Source: Bacteroidales bacterium (GTDB taxonomy: Bacteria > Bacteroidota > Bacteroidia > Bacteroidales > Bacteroidaceae). From it: a DNA stretch of 36,687 bases. Of the stretch, positions 11,202 through 20,115 are shown piece by piece; position 1 is the stretch's first letter; every line of letters begins with the position of its first letter. Under the pieces are notes generated by a model. The model saw only the letters and a list, made by a program, of their open reading frames with translations. It made no database searches and had not been told where the DNA came from. The stretch spans positions 1 to 36,687 of the forward strand of contig SUXO01000021.1 in the NCBI GenBank assembly GCA_015060885.1, in the 5' to 3' direction. The position numbers and the translations under genes were made by a program.

Positions 11202-12530
11202 ATGATAGACGAAACAGTATTTAAGGATAAAAAGGCGGTTTATTATACGCTTGGTTGCAAACTGAACTTTTCGGAAACAGCAACCATTGAGCGCACCTTG
11301 CAGGAGGTCGGAATACGCACTGCCCGTCGTGGCGAAAAGGCCGATATTTGCATCGTAAACAGTTGCGCCGTTACCCAGGAGGCCGAAAAGAAGTGCCGCC
11401 AGGCAATTCACAAGCTGGTACGCCAGCATCCGGGTGCATTTGTTGTAATAACAGGCTGCTATGCCCAGCTGTCACCCGAAAAACTCTCCATGGAATCGGG
11501 AGTTGATGTTGTGCTGGGTATCGACCGTAAAGGCAGCATATTGGAGCATATCGGAAATCTTGAAAAACGTACCGGTGGTGGCGAGTGGTTTGCACAACCC
11601 TCAAAGGATGTACGCAATTTCGTGCACTCCTGTTCACGTGGCGACCGCACACGATATTTCCTCAAAGTACAGGATGGCTGCGACTATTTCTGCACCTATT
11701 GTACCATTCCTTTTGCCCGTGGCCGCAGCCGCAACCCCAAAGTGGAAGAACTTGTGGCACAGGCACAGAAGGCTGCTGCCGAAGGCGGCAAGGAGATTGT
11801 AATAACCGGAGTGAATATAGGCGATTTCGGCAAGTCGACCGGCGAGAGTTTTCTCTCGCTCGTCAAGGCACTCGATGGAGTCGAAGGCATATCGCGTTAC
11901 AGGATATCGTCAATAGAGCCTAACCTTATAACCGACGAAATAATAGATTATATGGCGCAGTCGCGCAGTTTTATGCCTCACCTCCATATTCCGTTGCAAG
12001 CGGGCAGCGACGAGGTGCTGAAACTTATGCACCGCAGGTACGACACCGCATTCTTTGCCGAAAAGATTGCCAAGGTGCGCCGTGCCTTGCCCGATGCCTT
12101 CATTGGTGTCGATGTCATTGTGGGCACACGCGGTGAGAGCGAGGAGCTGTTTGAAAAGGCTTATGAATTCATAAAAGGGCTCGATATTTCGCAGTTGCAC
12201 GTGTTCAGCTACTCGGAACGCCCCGGCACACAGGCTTTAAAGATAGCAGGTGCTGTGTCGCCTGCCGAAAAGCATTGCCGAAGCCGTCGCCTCATAGAAC
12301 TCTCCGAAGAGAAACGCATTGCATTCTACGAACGCTACATAGGGCGCGAGGCAGTGGTGCTTTTCGAGAAACCGAAGGCGTGTATGCCCATAGGCGGTTT
12401 CACAAGCAACTACATACGCGTTGAAACCGAGAACAACCCCGTTTTTGTGAACCGTCTTGTGCGTGTGCGCTTGGGCGGCTTCACCGCCGACAGGCAGGCA
12501 CTCACGGTGGCCGAAATCATTGAGCAGTAA
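11202..12530 (+). CDS. mtaB: tRNA t6A37 methylthiotransferase MtaB
   Basis: The 442-residue radical-SAM enzyme adds a methylthio group to N6-threonylcarbamoyladenosine at position 37 of ANN-reading tRNAs. The N-terminal domain carries the three cysteines of the auxiliary iron-sulfur cluster (Cys19 in TLGCKLN, Cys55 in VNSCAV, Cys86 in TGCYAQ). The radical-SAM CxxxCxxC motif is at Cys160, Cys164 and Cys167 (GCDYFCTYC), followed by the typical IPFARGRSR. A TRAM-like RNA-binding domain forms the C-terminus. I chose ATG 11202 rather than the TTG one codon earlier. It starts 12 nt after the beta-galactosidase stop with no terminator between, so readthrough from that gene is likely. The glycosyltransferase follows after 10 nt. 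Confidence 0.95.
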   Translation: MIDETVFKDKKAVYYTLGCKLNFSETATIERTLQEVGIRTARRGEKADICIVNSCAVTQEAEKKCRQAIHKLVRQHPGAFVVITGCYAQLSPEKLSMESGVDVVLGIDRKGSILEHIGNLEKRTGGGEWFAQPSKDVRNFVHSCSRGDRTRYFLKVQDGCDYFCTYCTIPFARGRSRNPKVEELVAQAQKAAAEGGKEIVITGVNIGDFGKSTGESFLSLVKALDGVEGISRYRISSIEPNLITDEIIDYMAQSRSFMPHLHIPLQAGSDEVLKLMHRRYDTAFFAEKIAKVRRALPDAFIGVDVIVGTRGESEELFEKAYEFIKGLDISQLHVFSYSERPGTQALKIAGAVSPAEKHCRSRRLIELSEEKRIAFYERYIGREAVVLFEKPKACMPIGGFTSNYIRVETENNPVFVNRLVRVRLGGFTADRQALTVAEIIEQ

Positions 12531-12540
12531 AATTACCGCA

Positions 12541-13569
12541 ATGGAAAGCAGAACGGCAGTCGTGATATTGAACTATAACGGTGAGTCTATGCTCACCCGT
12601 TTTCTCCCATCGGTGGTGGAGCATACCCCCGATGCTCGTATTGTGGTTGCCGACAATGGTTCCACCGATAACTCAGTGTCGGCAGTTCGCACAGCCTTTC
12701 CAACGGTCGAAGTATTGGAGTTGGGCGAAAACTACGGCTTTGCCGAAGGGTATAATCGCGCTCTTGCCCAAATTGATGCCACATATTATGTGCTGCTCAA
12801 CAGTGATGTCGAGGTAACACCCCGATGGCTGTCGCCACTTGTGGAATTGCTGGACAACAATTCTGCTGTTGCAGCTTGCCAGCCCAAGATTCTTGCTTGC
12901 AACAACAGAACCCATTTTGAATATGCCGGTGCTTCGGGCGGCTTCATAGATGCCTATGGCTATCCCTTCTGTCGTGGTCGTATATTCGATACCGTGGAAG
13001 AGGATAAGGGGCAGTATGATGCCCCCTGCCACATCTTTTGGGCAACAGGGGCTGCACTTGCAGTGCGAAGCGATGTGTTCAGGAGTGCAGGCGGTTTCGA
13101 CGGGCGTTTCTTTGCCCATATGGAAGAAATTGACCTTTGCTGGCGTATCCGAGCGCGTGGCTGTGGAATAATGGCAGTGCCGTCGAGTGTGGTGTACCAC
13201 GTTGGCGGTGCCACGTTGCAGAAGAGCAATCCACGCAAGACATATCTCAACTTCCGCAACAATCTGCTGCTGCTTTACAAGAATTTGCCGGCCGCGCATT
13301 TGCACCGTGTTATGCGTGTGCGTTGCCTGCTTGATCTCCTTGCAGCAATAAAGTTCCTCGTTGCAGGGGAGTGGGGCAATTTCAAAGCCGTGTTGCGGGC
13401 GCGCAGGGACTTTGCACGTATGAAAAAGGACTTTGCGCCCTCGCGTGACGAAAATCAGTCGCTTGCCACAAATGAAAAACCGGCCGGAATGTGCGGTTTC
13501 TCAATCCTATGGAGGTATTATGCAAGAGGCAAGCGATATTTTTCGCAATATATGATAAATGGACTATAA
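12541..13569 (+). CDS. Family 2 glycosyltransferase
   Basis: The 342-residue product has the GT2 (GT-A fold) layout: nucleotide-sugar site near the N-terminus (VVILNYNGE at 7-15, ADNGSTDNS at 37-45), a metal-binding LNSDVEV at 86-92, and a C-terminal acceptor part with FFAHMEEIDLCWR and VVYHVGG. It resembles rhamnosyltransferase-like members that build cell-surface polysaccharide. Donor and acceptor are unknown. A longer frame opens at 12457 inside mtaB, but ATG 12541, 10 nt after the mtaB stop, puts the GT2 signature at its usual distance. Its end overlaps the longest possible reading of the methyltransferase that follows. Confidence 0.9.
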   Translation: MESRTAVVILNYNGESMLTRFLPSVVEHTPDARIVVADNGSTDNSVSAVRTAFPTVEVLELGENYGFAEGYNRALAQIDATYYVLLNSDVEVTPRWLSPLVELLDNNSAVAACQPKILACNNRTHFEYAGASGGFIDAYGYPFCRGRIFDTVEEDKGQYDAPCHIFWATGAALAVRSDVFRSAGGFDGRFFAHMEEIDLCWRIRARGCGIMAVPSSVVYHVGGATLQKSNPRKTYLNFRNNLLLLYKNLPAAHLHRVMRVRCLLDLLAAIKFLVAGEWGNFKAVLRARRDFARMKKDFAPSRDENQSLATNEKPAGMCGFSILWRYYARGKRYFSQYMINGL

Positions 13570-13582
13570 AACAAGATTGAAT

Positions 13583-14287
13583 ATGGAAACAGCACTCTAT
13601 CTGCTGCCTGTTACTTTGGGCGATACTCCCATAAACAATGTGCTACCGCAGCATAATGCCGAAATTATAGCCGGAATACGTCATTTTATTGTAGAGGATG
13701 TACGTTCGGCACGCCGTTTCCTGCGCGCGGTGGACCCGCACTTCGATATCGACGGCTCGCAATTCTTTGAACTGAACAAGCATACATCGCCTGCCGATAT
13801 TTCGGGCTTTTTGAAACCCTTGCAGGACGGCAATCCTATGGGGGTAATCTCCGAGGCCGGTTGCCCGGCTGTTGCCGATCCCGGTGCCGACGTGGTGGCG
13901 ATAGCACAGCGCAAAGGGTTGAAAGTGGTTCCGCTTGTGGGCCCTTCGAGCATAATACTTTCGGTTATGGCATCGGGCTTTAACGGACAGAGCTTTGCAT
14001 TCCACGGCTATCTGCCCATAAAACCCGATGAGCGTGTAAAGAAACTGCGCAGGCTTGAACAGAGCGTCTACAATGAGAACCAGACACAGCTGTTTATAGA
14101 AACTCCTTACCGCAACAATAAGATGGTAGAGGATATTTTGGGCACCTGCCGCCCCCAAACAAAATTATGTATAGCGGCCAATCTCACCTGCGCCGACGAG
14201 TATGTGCGCACCCGAACCATCAAAGAGTGGAAGAACCGTGTGCCCGATCTTACAAAAATTCCCTGTATATTCCTTTTATATAAATAA
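13583..14287 (+). CDS. RsmI-like SAM-dependent methyltransferase
   Basis: A member of the tetrapyrrole-methylase superfamily, close to RsmI, which methylates the ribose of C1402 in 16S rRNA. Visible features are LYLLPVTLGDTPI near the start, VISEAGCPAVADPGADVV (the GxPxxxDPG region), VPLVGPSSIILSVMASG and ETPYRNNKM. I prefer ATG 13583, giving 234 residues that begin METALYLLPVTLG. An in-frame ATG at 13559 would add eight residues and overlap the glycosyltransferase by 11 bp. It is the last gene of the run that begins at 11202. This is the short Bacteroidales form, and its exact target is inferred from the family. Confidence 0.85.
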   Translation: METALYLLPVTLGDTPINNVLPQHNAEIIAGIRHFIVEDVRSARRFLRAVDPHFDIDGSQFFELNKHTSPADISGFLKPLQDGNPMGVISEAGCPAVADPGADVVAIAQRKGLKVVPLVGPSSIILSVMASGFNGQSFAFHGYLPIKPDERVKKLRRLEQSVYNENQTQLFIETPYRNNKMVEDILGTCRPQTKLCIAANLTCADEYVRTRTIKEWKNRVPDLTKIPCIFLLYK

Positions 14288-14450
14288 AAGCTATGATTTT
14301 CTTCTTTTGCACCGTTTGTGCATAATGGTTTTCTATGGTTTATGGCTTTTGTTGTCAAAAGAAGTGTATAAAATGAACAATAGTGGGATAAATTCAACAT
14401 TTTTTACGTTAAAAAGGGAATTGTCTGATATGTGTTTTGCACAAACAGAC

Positions 14451-14458
14451 TATCTTTG
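14451..14458 (+). promoter_or_regulatory. -7 box of the outer-membrane porin gene
   Basis: TATCTTTG is a perfect match, about 63 nt before the ATG. No good -33 element stands at the expected spacing. The rest of 14288-14520 is AT-rich with no gene that I can support, and no clear terminator for the preceding operon. Confidence 0.6.
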
Positions 14459-14520
14459 TGCAGTGAAAAAACAAAGTACGCATTATTTAAGACGAATAAC
14501 AACTTTTTAAATTTTATATT

Positions 14521-15837
14521 ATGATGAAAAGAGTTTTTTCTACTATTGCAGTAGCTTCATTTGCAATCGCATCGTTTGCAGGTGGTCTTTTGACAAACAC
14601 AAACCAGAGTGCATCGTTTGTTCGTAACCCTGCCCGTTACGCTTCACTCGACGCAGACGCTGTTTACTTTAACCCCGCAGGTACAGCATTCTTGAAAGAG
14701 GGTTGGAATGTGTCGGCCAACTGGCAGATGATTTGGCAGGACAGAGATGTAGTGAACGGTGGTAAGGAGTTCAAAGGTGAGGTTTATGTTCCCATTATGC
14801 CTACCTTCTTCGCAACATACAAGACAGGTGATTGGGCGTTCAGCGCATTCTTCGGTATGCCCGGTGGTGGCGGTAACGCTAAATTCGACGATGGTCTTCC
14901 TATGTTCAACCAGCTTGGCGGTGGTTTGGCACAGACATTAAACCCCGCTCTTTCAGCAGGTTCTTCATTTGAGTCTACACAGTATCTCTTCTCTTTGCAG
15001 CTCGGTGCCGCATACAGAATCAACGACAACCTTTCGGTTTATGGTGGTATCCGCACAAACTACACAAGTTTGAGCTATGAGGGTGAAATCAACGCTCTTC
15101 TGCCCACCGGTCAGACTATGGCAAACATCCTTGCACTCGACTTGACACAGACAGGTATCGCTTTTGCTCCCATCGTAGGCGTTGACTACAAGGTTGGCAA
15201 GTTGAATATCGGTGTTAAATATGAGTTCCGTGCCGTAAATATCATTGAGAACGATACAAAAGCTCTCACAAGCGAGGCTCTTGGTATGATGAACCCCCAG
15301 TTGGGTTCTAATCTCGATGGCAAGCTTGCTCTTCTCGCTACACAGATTCCCACACTTTCTAAATTGACATCCTTGCAGGATGGTGAGAAGTTCCGTAACG
15401 ATGCTCCCGCTAAACTTTCGGTTGGTGCTTCATACGATATCTGCGACCGCGTAAAGGTAATGGGTGCCGGTGTTTACTACTTCGACAAGGATGCCCGTAT
15501 AGAGTCTTTGCTTGGCAAGGCCAACACTATGAAGACATTGAGCCGTAACACATTCGAGCTGCTTGCCGGTGTTGAGGTCAAGGTTACCGACAAACTGCTC
15601 CTCTCTTCGGGTATTCAGTTCAGCGACTTCGGTGTTAACGAGAGCTATTTGAGCGATGTCTCTTTCATAGACGACTCGTTTATGGTGGGTGCAGGTGGTA
15701 AGTACAGCATCAACGAGAATTGGGACTTGAACTTCGGTGCTTGCTATGCCAACTATGCTCACGGTAAGGGTTCTACCGGTTCACAGTACTTGCGCAAGAC
15801 TTACAACGTTGCAGTTGGTGTTGACTTCCGTTTCTAA
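14521..15837 (+). CDS. OmpP1/FadL-type outer-membrane transporter
   Basis: The 438-residue beta-barrel belongs to the FadL/OmpP1/TodX family, which carries hydrophobic compounds such as long-chain fatty acids across the outer membrane. It has a signal peptide (residues 1 to about 21, ending ASFAGG), and the mature part opens with the family's conserved region (FVRNPARYASLDADAVYFNPAGTAF in sections, residues 34-58), which forms the hatch. It ends with the amphipathic strand VAVGVDFRF and a terminal Phe, the usual signal for BAM-dependent insertion. Two ATGs stand together at 14521 and 14524; either may be used. It has its own -7 box and a strong terminator, so it is probably monocistronic. The substrate is unknown. 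Confidence 0.92.
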   Translation: MMKRVFSTIAVASFAIASFAGGLLTNTNQSASFVRNPARYASLDADAVYFNPAGTAFLKEGWNVSANWQMIWQDRDVVNGGKEFKGEVYVPIMPTFFATYKTGDWAFSAFFGMPGGGGNAKFDDGLPMFNQLGGGLAQTLNPALSAGSSFESTQYLFSLQLGAAYRINDNLSVYGGIRTNYTSLSYEGEINALLPTGQTMANILALDLTQTGIAFAPIVGVDYKVGKLNIGVKYEFRAVNIIENDTKALTSEALGMMNPQLGSNLDGKLALLATQIPTLSKLTSLQDGEKFRNDAPAKLSVGASYDICDRVKVMGAGVYYFDKDARIESLLGKANTMKTLSRNTFELLAGVEVKVTDKLLLSSGIQFSDFGVNESYLSDVSFIDDSFMVGAGGKYSINENWDLNFGACYANYAHGKGSTGSQYLRKTYNVAVGVDFRF

Positions 15838-15860
15838 TAAAACAAGATTCTCATAACGTA

Positions 15861-15894
15861 AAATGCGCCGTTCTTTTGAGCGGCGCATTTTTTT
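15861..15894 (+). terminator. Terminator between the porin gene and uvrB
   Basis: AAATGCGCCG (15861-15870) pairs with CGGCGCATTT (15881-15890), followed by Ts to 15894. It serves the porin gene. It lies 19 bp beyond the uvrB stop on the other strand and may act weakly in that direction too. Confidence 0.88.
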
Positions 15895-15912
15895 ATTATA
15901 CTATGTAATTTT

Positions 15913-17934
15913 CTATTTCTTCTTTTTCAGTATCTCTTCAAGCCTGAACATCTCGTCGCGGTATTGTGCGGCCTCTATGAACTCCATTTTTGCAGCGGCA
16001 TCGTTCATAAGCCTGCGGGTGCGCTCGATGCTCTTCTCTAACTGCTCCCGGCTCATATATTCTACAATGGGGTCGCAGGCGATGGCTGTTGTTACGGCCT
16101 CTTCGGAATACATTGCCGTTAGTTTGCCCTTCTCCTTCTTGTCGGTAACCAATGCGTTGCTTATCTCCTTTTTTATCGGGGTAGGCGTTATGCCGTGTTT
16201 CTTGTTGAACGCACTCTGTTTTTCCCGTCGGCGATTGGTTTCGTCGATGGTCTTTTTCATGCTGTCGGTTATCTTGTCGGCATAAAATATCACAAGTCCG
16301 TTCACGTTACGCGCAGCACGGCCGGCTGTCTGTGTTAGTGAGCGGTGGTCGCGCAGGAATCCCTCCTTGTCGGCATCGAGCACAGCAACAAGAGAAACCT
16401 CCGGCAGGTCGAGTCCCTCGCGCAGGAGGTTTACGCCTATAAGTACGTCGTAAAGCCCTTCGCGGAGGTCGGTCATTATCTGTATGCGGTCGAGCGTGTC
16501 CACATCGCTGTGTATGTAGTTGCAGCGCACACCGTGTTTGGCAAGGTAGTCGGTAAGTTCCTCGGCCATACGCTTGGTGAGCGTGGTTACCAGCACTCTC
16601 TCGTCGCGTTCCACTCGCAGCTGTATCTCCTCCATAAGGTCGTCGACCTGGTTGGCGAGCGGGCGTACCTCTATCAGAGGGTCGAGCAGGCCTGTTGGGC
16701 GTATCACCTGGTCCACTACAATCCCTTCGCTTTCCCGCAGTTCGTAATCGGCCGGTGTTGCACTCACATAAATTACCTGGTGTGTCAGTTGTGTGAACTC
16801 CTCGAATTTCAGCGGTCGGTTGTCGAAGGCTGCCGGCAAGCGGAACCCGTATTCCACAAGGTTGGTCTTACGGGCGCGGTCGCCACCATACATTGCGTGT
16901 ATCTGCGGCACGCTCACGTGGCTCTCGTCGATTATGAGCAGAAAATCGTCGGGGAAAAAGTCGAGCAGGCAGTAGGGGCGGGTGCCCGGCTCCCGGCCAT
17001 CGAAGTAGCGCGAGTAGTTCTCTATGCCCGAACAGTGCCCCAGTTCGCGTAACATCTCGGTGTCGTATGTGACACGCTCGTGCAACCGTTTGGCCTCCAA
17101 ATGTTTCCCAATCTCACGGAAGTACTCCTCACGCTCAATAAGATCCTTCTCAATCTCCTTTATTGCACGTTCCGTACTCTCCTTTGTGGTCATAAAGAGA
17201 TTGGCTGGGTATATCTTGTAATCGTCGAATGTGGTGATGCGTGTACCCGTTTCGGCATCAATCTCCTCAATGTCGTCTATGTCGTCGTCCCAGAATGTGA
17301 CACGCAACACGTGGTCGCTGTAAGCGAGGCTCACCTCCACGGTGTCGCCTTTTACGCGGAAATTACCGCGGTTGAGGTCAATGTCGTTGCGTGTGTAGAG
17401 GCAGCTCACAAGCTTGCGCAAGAATACATTGCGGTCGAGTTTGGCACCTGTCTTTATCTCAATTACATTGTTGTAGAAATCGGCGGGGTTACCCATTCCA
17501 TAGATGCACGACACCGAGGATATTACAACAACATCCTTTCGTCCCGAAAGCAGTGCCGATGTTGCCGAAAGGCGCAATTTGTCAATCTCGTCATTTATCG
17601 CGAGGTCTTTCTCTATGTATGTGTCGCTCGATGGTATGTAGGCTTCGGGCTGGTAGTAGTCGTAGTACGACACGTAGTACTCCACGGCATTGTCGGGGAA
17701 GAAACTCTTGAACTCATTGTAAAGCTGTGCGGCAAGAGTCTTGTTGTGGCTCAAAATGAGGGTAGGGCGGTTTATCTCCTTTATCACATTGGCAATGGTA
17801 AAGGTCTTTCCCGACCCTGTCACTCCCAGGAGTGTCTGTGCCGGCGTGCCTGCCTTCACTCCCTCCACAAGTTGTGCAATGGCTTCGGGCTGGTCGCCCA
17901 TAGGTGTATATGTCGATTTAAGGTTGAATTTCAT
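15913..17934 (-). CDS. uvrB: Excinuclease ABC subunit UvrB
   Basis: The 673-residue helicase-like subunit of nucleotide excision repair receives DNA from UvrA, verifies damage and recruits UvrC. Walker A is GVTGSGKT (residues 37-44). The damage-probing beta-hairpin region YYDYYQPEAYIP is at 90-101. Later motifs include DESHVSVPQ (the DEAD-box-like Walker B), VSATPADYE and AGRAARN. The UVR motif that binds UvrC closes the protein (about 630-665, MNDAAAKMEFIEAAQYRDEM in part). Length is normal. The start ATG sits just downstream of a perfect -7 box. The gene is alone on this strand, and the region upstream holds an exact tandem duplication. Confidence 0.98.
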   Translation of the reverse strand: MKFNLKSTYTPMGDQPEAIAQLVEGVKAGTPAQTLLGVTGSGKTFTIANVIKEINRPTLILSHNKTLAAQLYNEFKSFFPDNAVEYYVSYYDYYQPEAYIPSSDTYIEKDLAINDEIDKLRLSATSALLSGRKDVVVISSVSCIYGMGNPADFYNNVIEIKTGAKLDRNVFLRKLVSCLYTRNDIDLNRGNFRVKGDTVEVSLAYSDHVLRVTFWDDDIDDIEEIDAETGTRITTFDDYKIYPANLFMTTKESTERAIKEIEKDLIEREEYFREIGKHLEAKRLHERVTYDTEMLRELGHCSGIENYSRYFDGREPGTRPYCLLDFFPDDFLLIIDESHVSVPQIHAMYGGDRARKTNLVEYGFRLPAAFDNRPLKFEEFTQLTHQVIYVSATPADYELRESEGIVVDQVIRPTGLLDPLIEVRPLANQVDDLMEEIQLRVERDERVLVTTLTKRMAEELTDYLAKHGVRCNYIHSDVDTLDRIQIMTDLREGLYDVLIGVNLLREGLDLPEVSLVAVLDADKEGFLRDHRSLTQTAGRAARNVNGLVIFYADKITDSMKKTIDETNRRREKQSAFNKKHGITPTPIKKEISNALVTDKKEKGKLTAMYSEEAVTTAIACDPIVEYMSREQLEKSIERTRRLMNDAAAKMEFIEAAQYRDEMFRLEEILKKKK

Positions 17935-17953
17935 TGTTTCATCTTTTATTTTA

Positions 17954-17961
17954 CAAATATA
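17954..17961 (-). promoter_or_regulatory. -7 box of uvrB
   Basis: On the minus strand TATATTTG, a perfect TAnnTTTG box, about 20 nt before the start codon. Its upstream edge coincides with the first base of the 83-bp tandem repeat, so all sequence upstream of the box, including any -33 element, is supplied by the repeat. No TTG lies at the standard spacing. Confidence 0.6.
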
Positions 17962-18126
17962 GTTACAAACGAGCGGAAAATATGAAGTTTACTTCTATAT
18001 TTTACACTGCGAGTGCAGTCTATATTCGCGGTTTTCGCAAATAAGTTACAAACGAGCGGAAAATATGAAGTTTACTTCTATATTTTACACTGCGAGTGCA
18101 GTCTATATTCGCGGTTTTCGCAAATA
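17961..18126. repeat. Exact tandem duplication, 2 x 83 bp
   Basis: Units 17961-18043 and 18044-18126 are identical. Each unit contains ACAAACGAGCGG, a small hairpin GAAG-TTTA-CTTC flanked by AT arms, a second hairpin ACTGC-GAGT-GCAGT, and CGCGGTTTTCGC. A decayed partial third unit (ACAAACAAGCGAGAAATATA) follows at about 18130-18149. There is no reading frame across it. It lies between the divergent uvrB and bamD promoters. The rest of 17935-18332, from about 18150 to 18230, shows nothing but AT-rich sequence. Confidence 0.95.
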
Positions 18127-18231
18127 ATCACAAACAAGCGAGAAATATACCTTAATCCCCATAAACTCTCCGTTTTTCTGTTTTTTTAGTTTTATTTACT
18201 CTTTTTGCGCTAAATAATAACAGATTTTAGG

Positions 18232-18262
18232 TTGCGGTTTTCTGTAAAAAGTGCTATCTTTG
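18232..18262 (+). promoter_or_regulatory. Promoter of the bamD operon
   Basis: TTG (18232-18234), 20-nt spacer, TATCTTTG (18255-18262): both elements match the Bacteroidota consensus. The leader is about 65 nt. Confidence 0.75.
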
Positions 18263-18332
18263 CAGGCAATTTGTTATTTATTGCGACAATAAGGCCCTGT
18301 ATAAGCGGCAATTGTAGTGTAAAGAAGATATA

Positions 18333-19148
18333 ATGAACAGGTTTTGCCACATATTTATACTGCTCGGTGCTGTTGCTCTCGCATCGTGCTCCTCGTTCGA
18401 CACTGTTATGAAGTCGGCCGACTTGGAGTACAGGTACGAGGAGGCGAAGGCCCTTTATATGAAAGGGGAATATAACCGTGCAGCCCTGCTTATAGAGAAT
18501 ATAGTTACAATGTTCAAGGGAAGCGATAAGGCCGACGAGTCCATGTTCCTTTTGGCAATGTGCTATTACCGGTCGGGTGACTACGATACAGCGTCGCAGT
18601 GCTTCAAGGCCTGTTACAGCAACTATCCACGCGGCCAGTATGCCGAACTTGCCCGTTTCTATTCGGGAAAATCGCTCTACAAGAATATCTTGGAGCCGGC
18701 TCTCGACCAGGTGGATACCTACACCGCAATAGAGGAACTGCAACTCTTTATGGAGTATTATCCCGCAAGCGAGTATAGAGAAGAGGCACAGAATATGCTT
18801 TTTGAGATGCACGACGTGTTGGTTATGAAGGATTATCTGTCGGCAAAGCTCTATTATGACCTGGGCGACTATATGGCATATATGGGCAACAGCTATCAGG
18901 CCTGTATAATTACAGCGCAGAACGCGTTGAAGGATTATCCCTACACCAAATTGCGCGAGGATTTGTCGATTCTGGTCTTGCGCGCACGTTATATGATGGC
19001 TCGCAAGAGTGTCGATGAAAAACAGCCCGAACGCTATCGTGAGGCAATAGATGAGTTCTATGCCTTCAAGAACGAGTTTCCCAAGAGCAAGTATATGGAG
19101 GAGGCCGAAGGATACTTTAAGAAATCGCTCCAAGAGATAGGTGAATAA
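18333..19148 (+). CDS. bamD: Outer-membrane assembly lipoprotein BamD
   Basis: The 271-residue lipoprotein is a subunit of the BAM complex that folds beta-barrel proteins into the outer membrane. The signal peptide ends in LASC, with Cys19 lipidated. The mature part is a series of TPR-like helix pairs (for example YEEAKALYMKGEYNRAALLIE, split at about 36-57, and SMFLLAMCYYRSGDYDTASQCF), the known fold of BamD. Length fits the family. It is the first gene of a three-gene unit with the omega-like subunit (38 nt downstream) and a DUF4293 protein. Confidence 0.93.
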   Translation: MNRFCHIFILLGAVALASCSSFDTVMKSADLEYRYEEAKALYMKGEYNRAALLIENIVTMFKGSDKADESMFLLAMCYYRSGDYDTASQCFKACYSNYPRGQYAELARFYSGKSLYKNILEPALDQVDTYTAIEELQLFMEYYPASEYREEAQNMLFEMHDVLVMKDYLSAKLYYDLGDYMAYMGNSYQACIITAQNALKDYPYTKLREDLSILVLRARYMMARKSVDEKQPERYREAIDEFYAFKNEFPKSKYMEEAEGYFKKSLQEIGE

Positions 19149-19186
19149 TAGATATATTGAATAATTTTAAAATAAACATATAAGAA

Positions 19187-19519
19187 ATGGATTACAAGAA
19201 AAGCAATGCTCCCACAAACACCGTGACACGCAATATGGCGGACTTCGTGACAGAAACAGGCAATGTCTATGAATCGGTGGCCATCATCGGCAAGCGTTCC
19301 AACCAGATTGCAGCCGAAATGAAAGAGGAACTGTTGAAGAAACTCAACGAGTTCTCTTCGTCGACCGACAACCTTGAAGAGCAGTTTGAAAACCACGAGC
19401 AGATAGAAATCTCACGTTTCTATGAGCGTTTGCCCAAACCCACTCTCATTGCAGCGCAAGAGTTCCTTGATGGCAAGGTTTATTTCCGCGATCCCTCAAA
19501 AGAGGCAGCCGAAGAATAA
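19187..19519 (+). CDS. rpoZ: RNA polymerase omega-like subunit
   Basis: The 110-residue protein resembles the Bacteroidota form of the omega/Rpb6 subunit, which binds the beta-prime C-terminus and helps assemble core RNA polymerase. The family block is NVYESVAIIGKRSNQIAAEMKEEL (residues 26-49), corresponding to the alpha-helix with R-x-x-Q-I. It is followed by an acidic linker (SSSTDNLEEQFENHEQIE) and a C-terminal segment found in this phylum's version. There is no signal peptide. Its position between bamD and the DUF4293 gene, 8 nt before the latter, is the arrangement I recall in Bacteroides relatives. Confidence 0.85.
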   Translation: MDYKKSNAPTNTVTRNMADFVTETGNVYESVAIIGKRSNQIAAEMKEELLKKLNEFSSSTDNLEEQFENHEQIEISRFYERLPKPTLIAAQEFLDGKVYFRDPSKEAAEE

Positions 19520-19527
19520 TCGCAGTT

Positions 19528-20007
19528 ATGAAAATTCGCTTTTATCAGTTCTATTTTGTGCTGGCCATAGTGTTGCTCATTGCAACTATTTGCAATGACC
19601 TGTTGCACGTGCTGGCACCCAATGGAGCAACATATACAATAGGCAACTTCTCGCTTTTGAGGCCCGACGGTTCGGCCTCTTGTTCGGTTGTCGCATTGGG
19701 CGTGGTGCTGATAGTGGCAACCGCAGTCAATGCATTCGGCCTTTTTGTGTCGTTCTTCACTAATTTTGAACTGCAAAAAAGGGCATCGATACTTTCGGTG
19801 CTTTTGTTGACAGGGTATTACATCCTGTTGTTGCTCTATGTGCTCCTTGTCCTATACAGCGACGAAGCCGTAACAACCATAAGCTTGGAGGCTGCTGTAA
19901 TGTTCCCCTTTACGGCAATTGTGCTTAATGTATTGTCGTTTCTTGCCGCCCGTCGTACCGAGGCAAAGATACTGGCAAAGGCATCGGGGTTCCGTTTGCG
20001 CGACTGA
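19528..20007 (+). CDS. DUF4293 membrane protein
   Basis: The 159-residue product has four predicted membrane segments: about 6-28, 55-77, 85-108 and 118-140. It ends with the basic tail RTEAKILAKASGFRLRD, which I recognise from DUF4293 proteins of Bacteroidota. No function is known to me. It has no enzyme motif and no clear signal peptide; the first hydrophobic segment is probably a membrane anchor. It is the last gene of the bamD unit, ending just before a terminator. Confidence 0.8.
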   Translation: MKIRFYQFYFVLAIVLLIATICNDLLHVLAPNGATYTIGNFSLLRPDGSASCSVVALGVVLIVATAVNAFGLFVSFFTNFELQKRASILSVLLLTGYYILLLLYVLLVLYSDEAVTTISLEAAVMFPFTAIVLNVLSFLAARRTEAKILAKASGFRLRD

Positions 20008-20024
20008 TTATTACAAATCTATCG

Positions 20025-20058
20025 GCAGGGTGTGTAAAATAACGCACCCTGCTTTTTT
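20025..20058 (+). terminator. Terminator of the bamD operon
   Basis: GCAGGGTG (20025-20032) pairs with CACCCTGC (20045-20052) and is followed by six Ts. Confidence 0.88.
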
Positions 20059-20115
20059 GTGTCACGGCTTCAACCATTTTGCTCCGGGCGGTGTTCTCTT
20101 TAAAAACAGAGAACA

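Noticed and set aside
12457-12540. Earlier start for the glycosyltransferase inside mtaB
   Set aside because: The extra residues are out-of-frame mtaB sequence. ATG 12541 fits family length and gene spacing.
14202-14510. 102-codon plus-strand frame between the methyltransferase and the porin gene
   Set aside because: It overlaps the methyltransferase end and the porin -7 box, has a simple AT-rich composition and matches no family I know.
17961-18126. CRISPR array
   Set aside because: The repeat is a head-to-tail duplication without unique spacers, and no cas gene is present.
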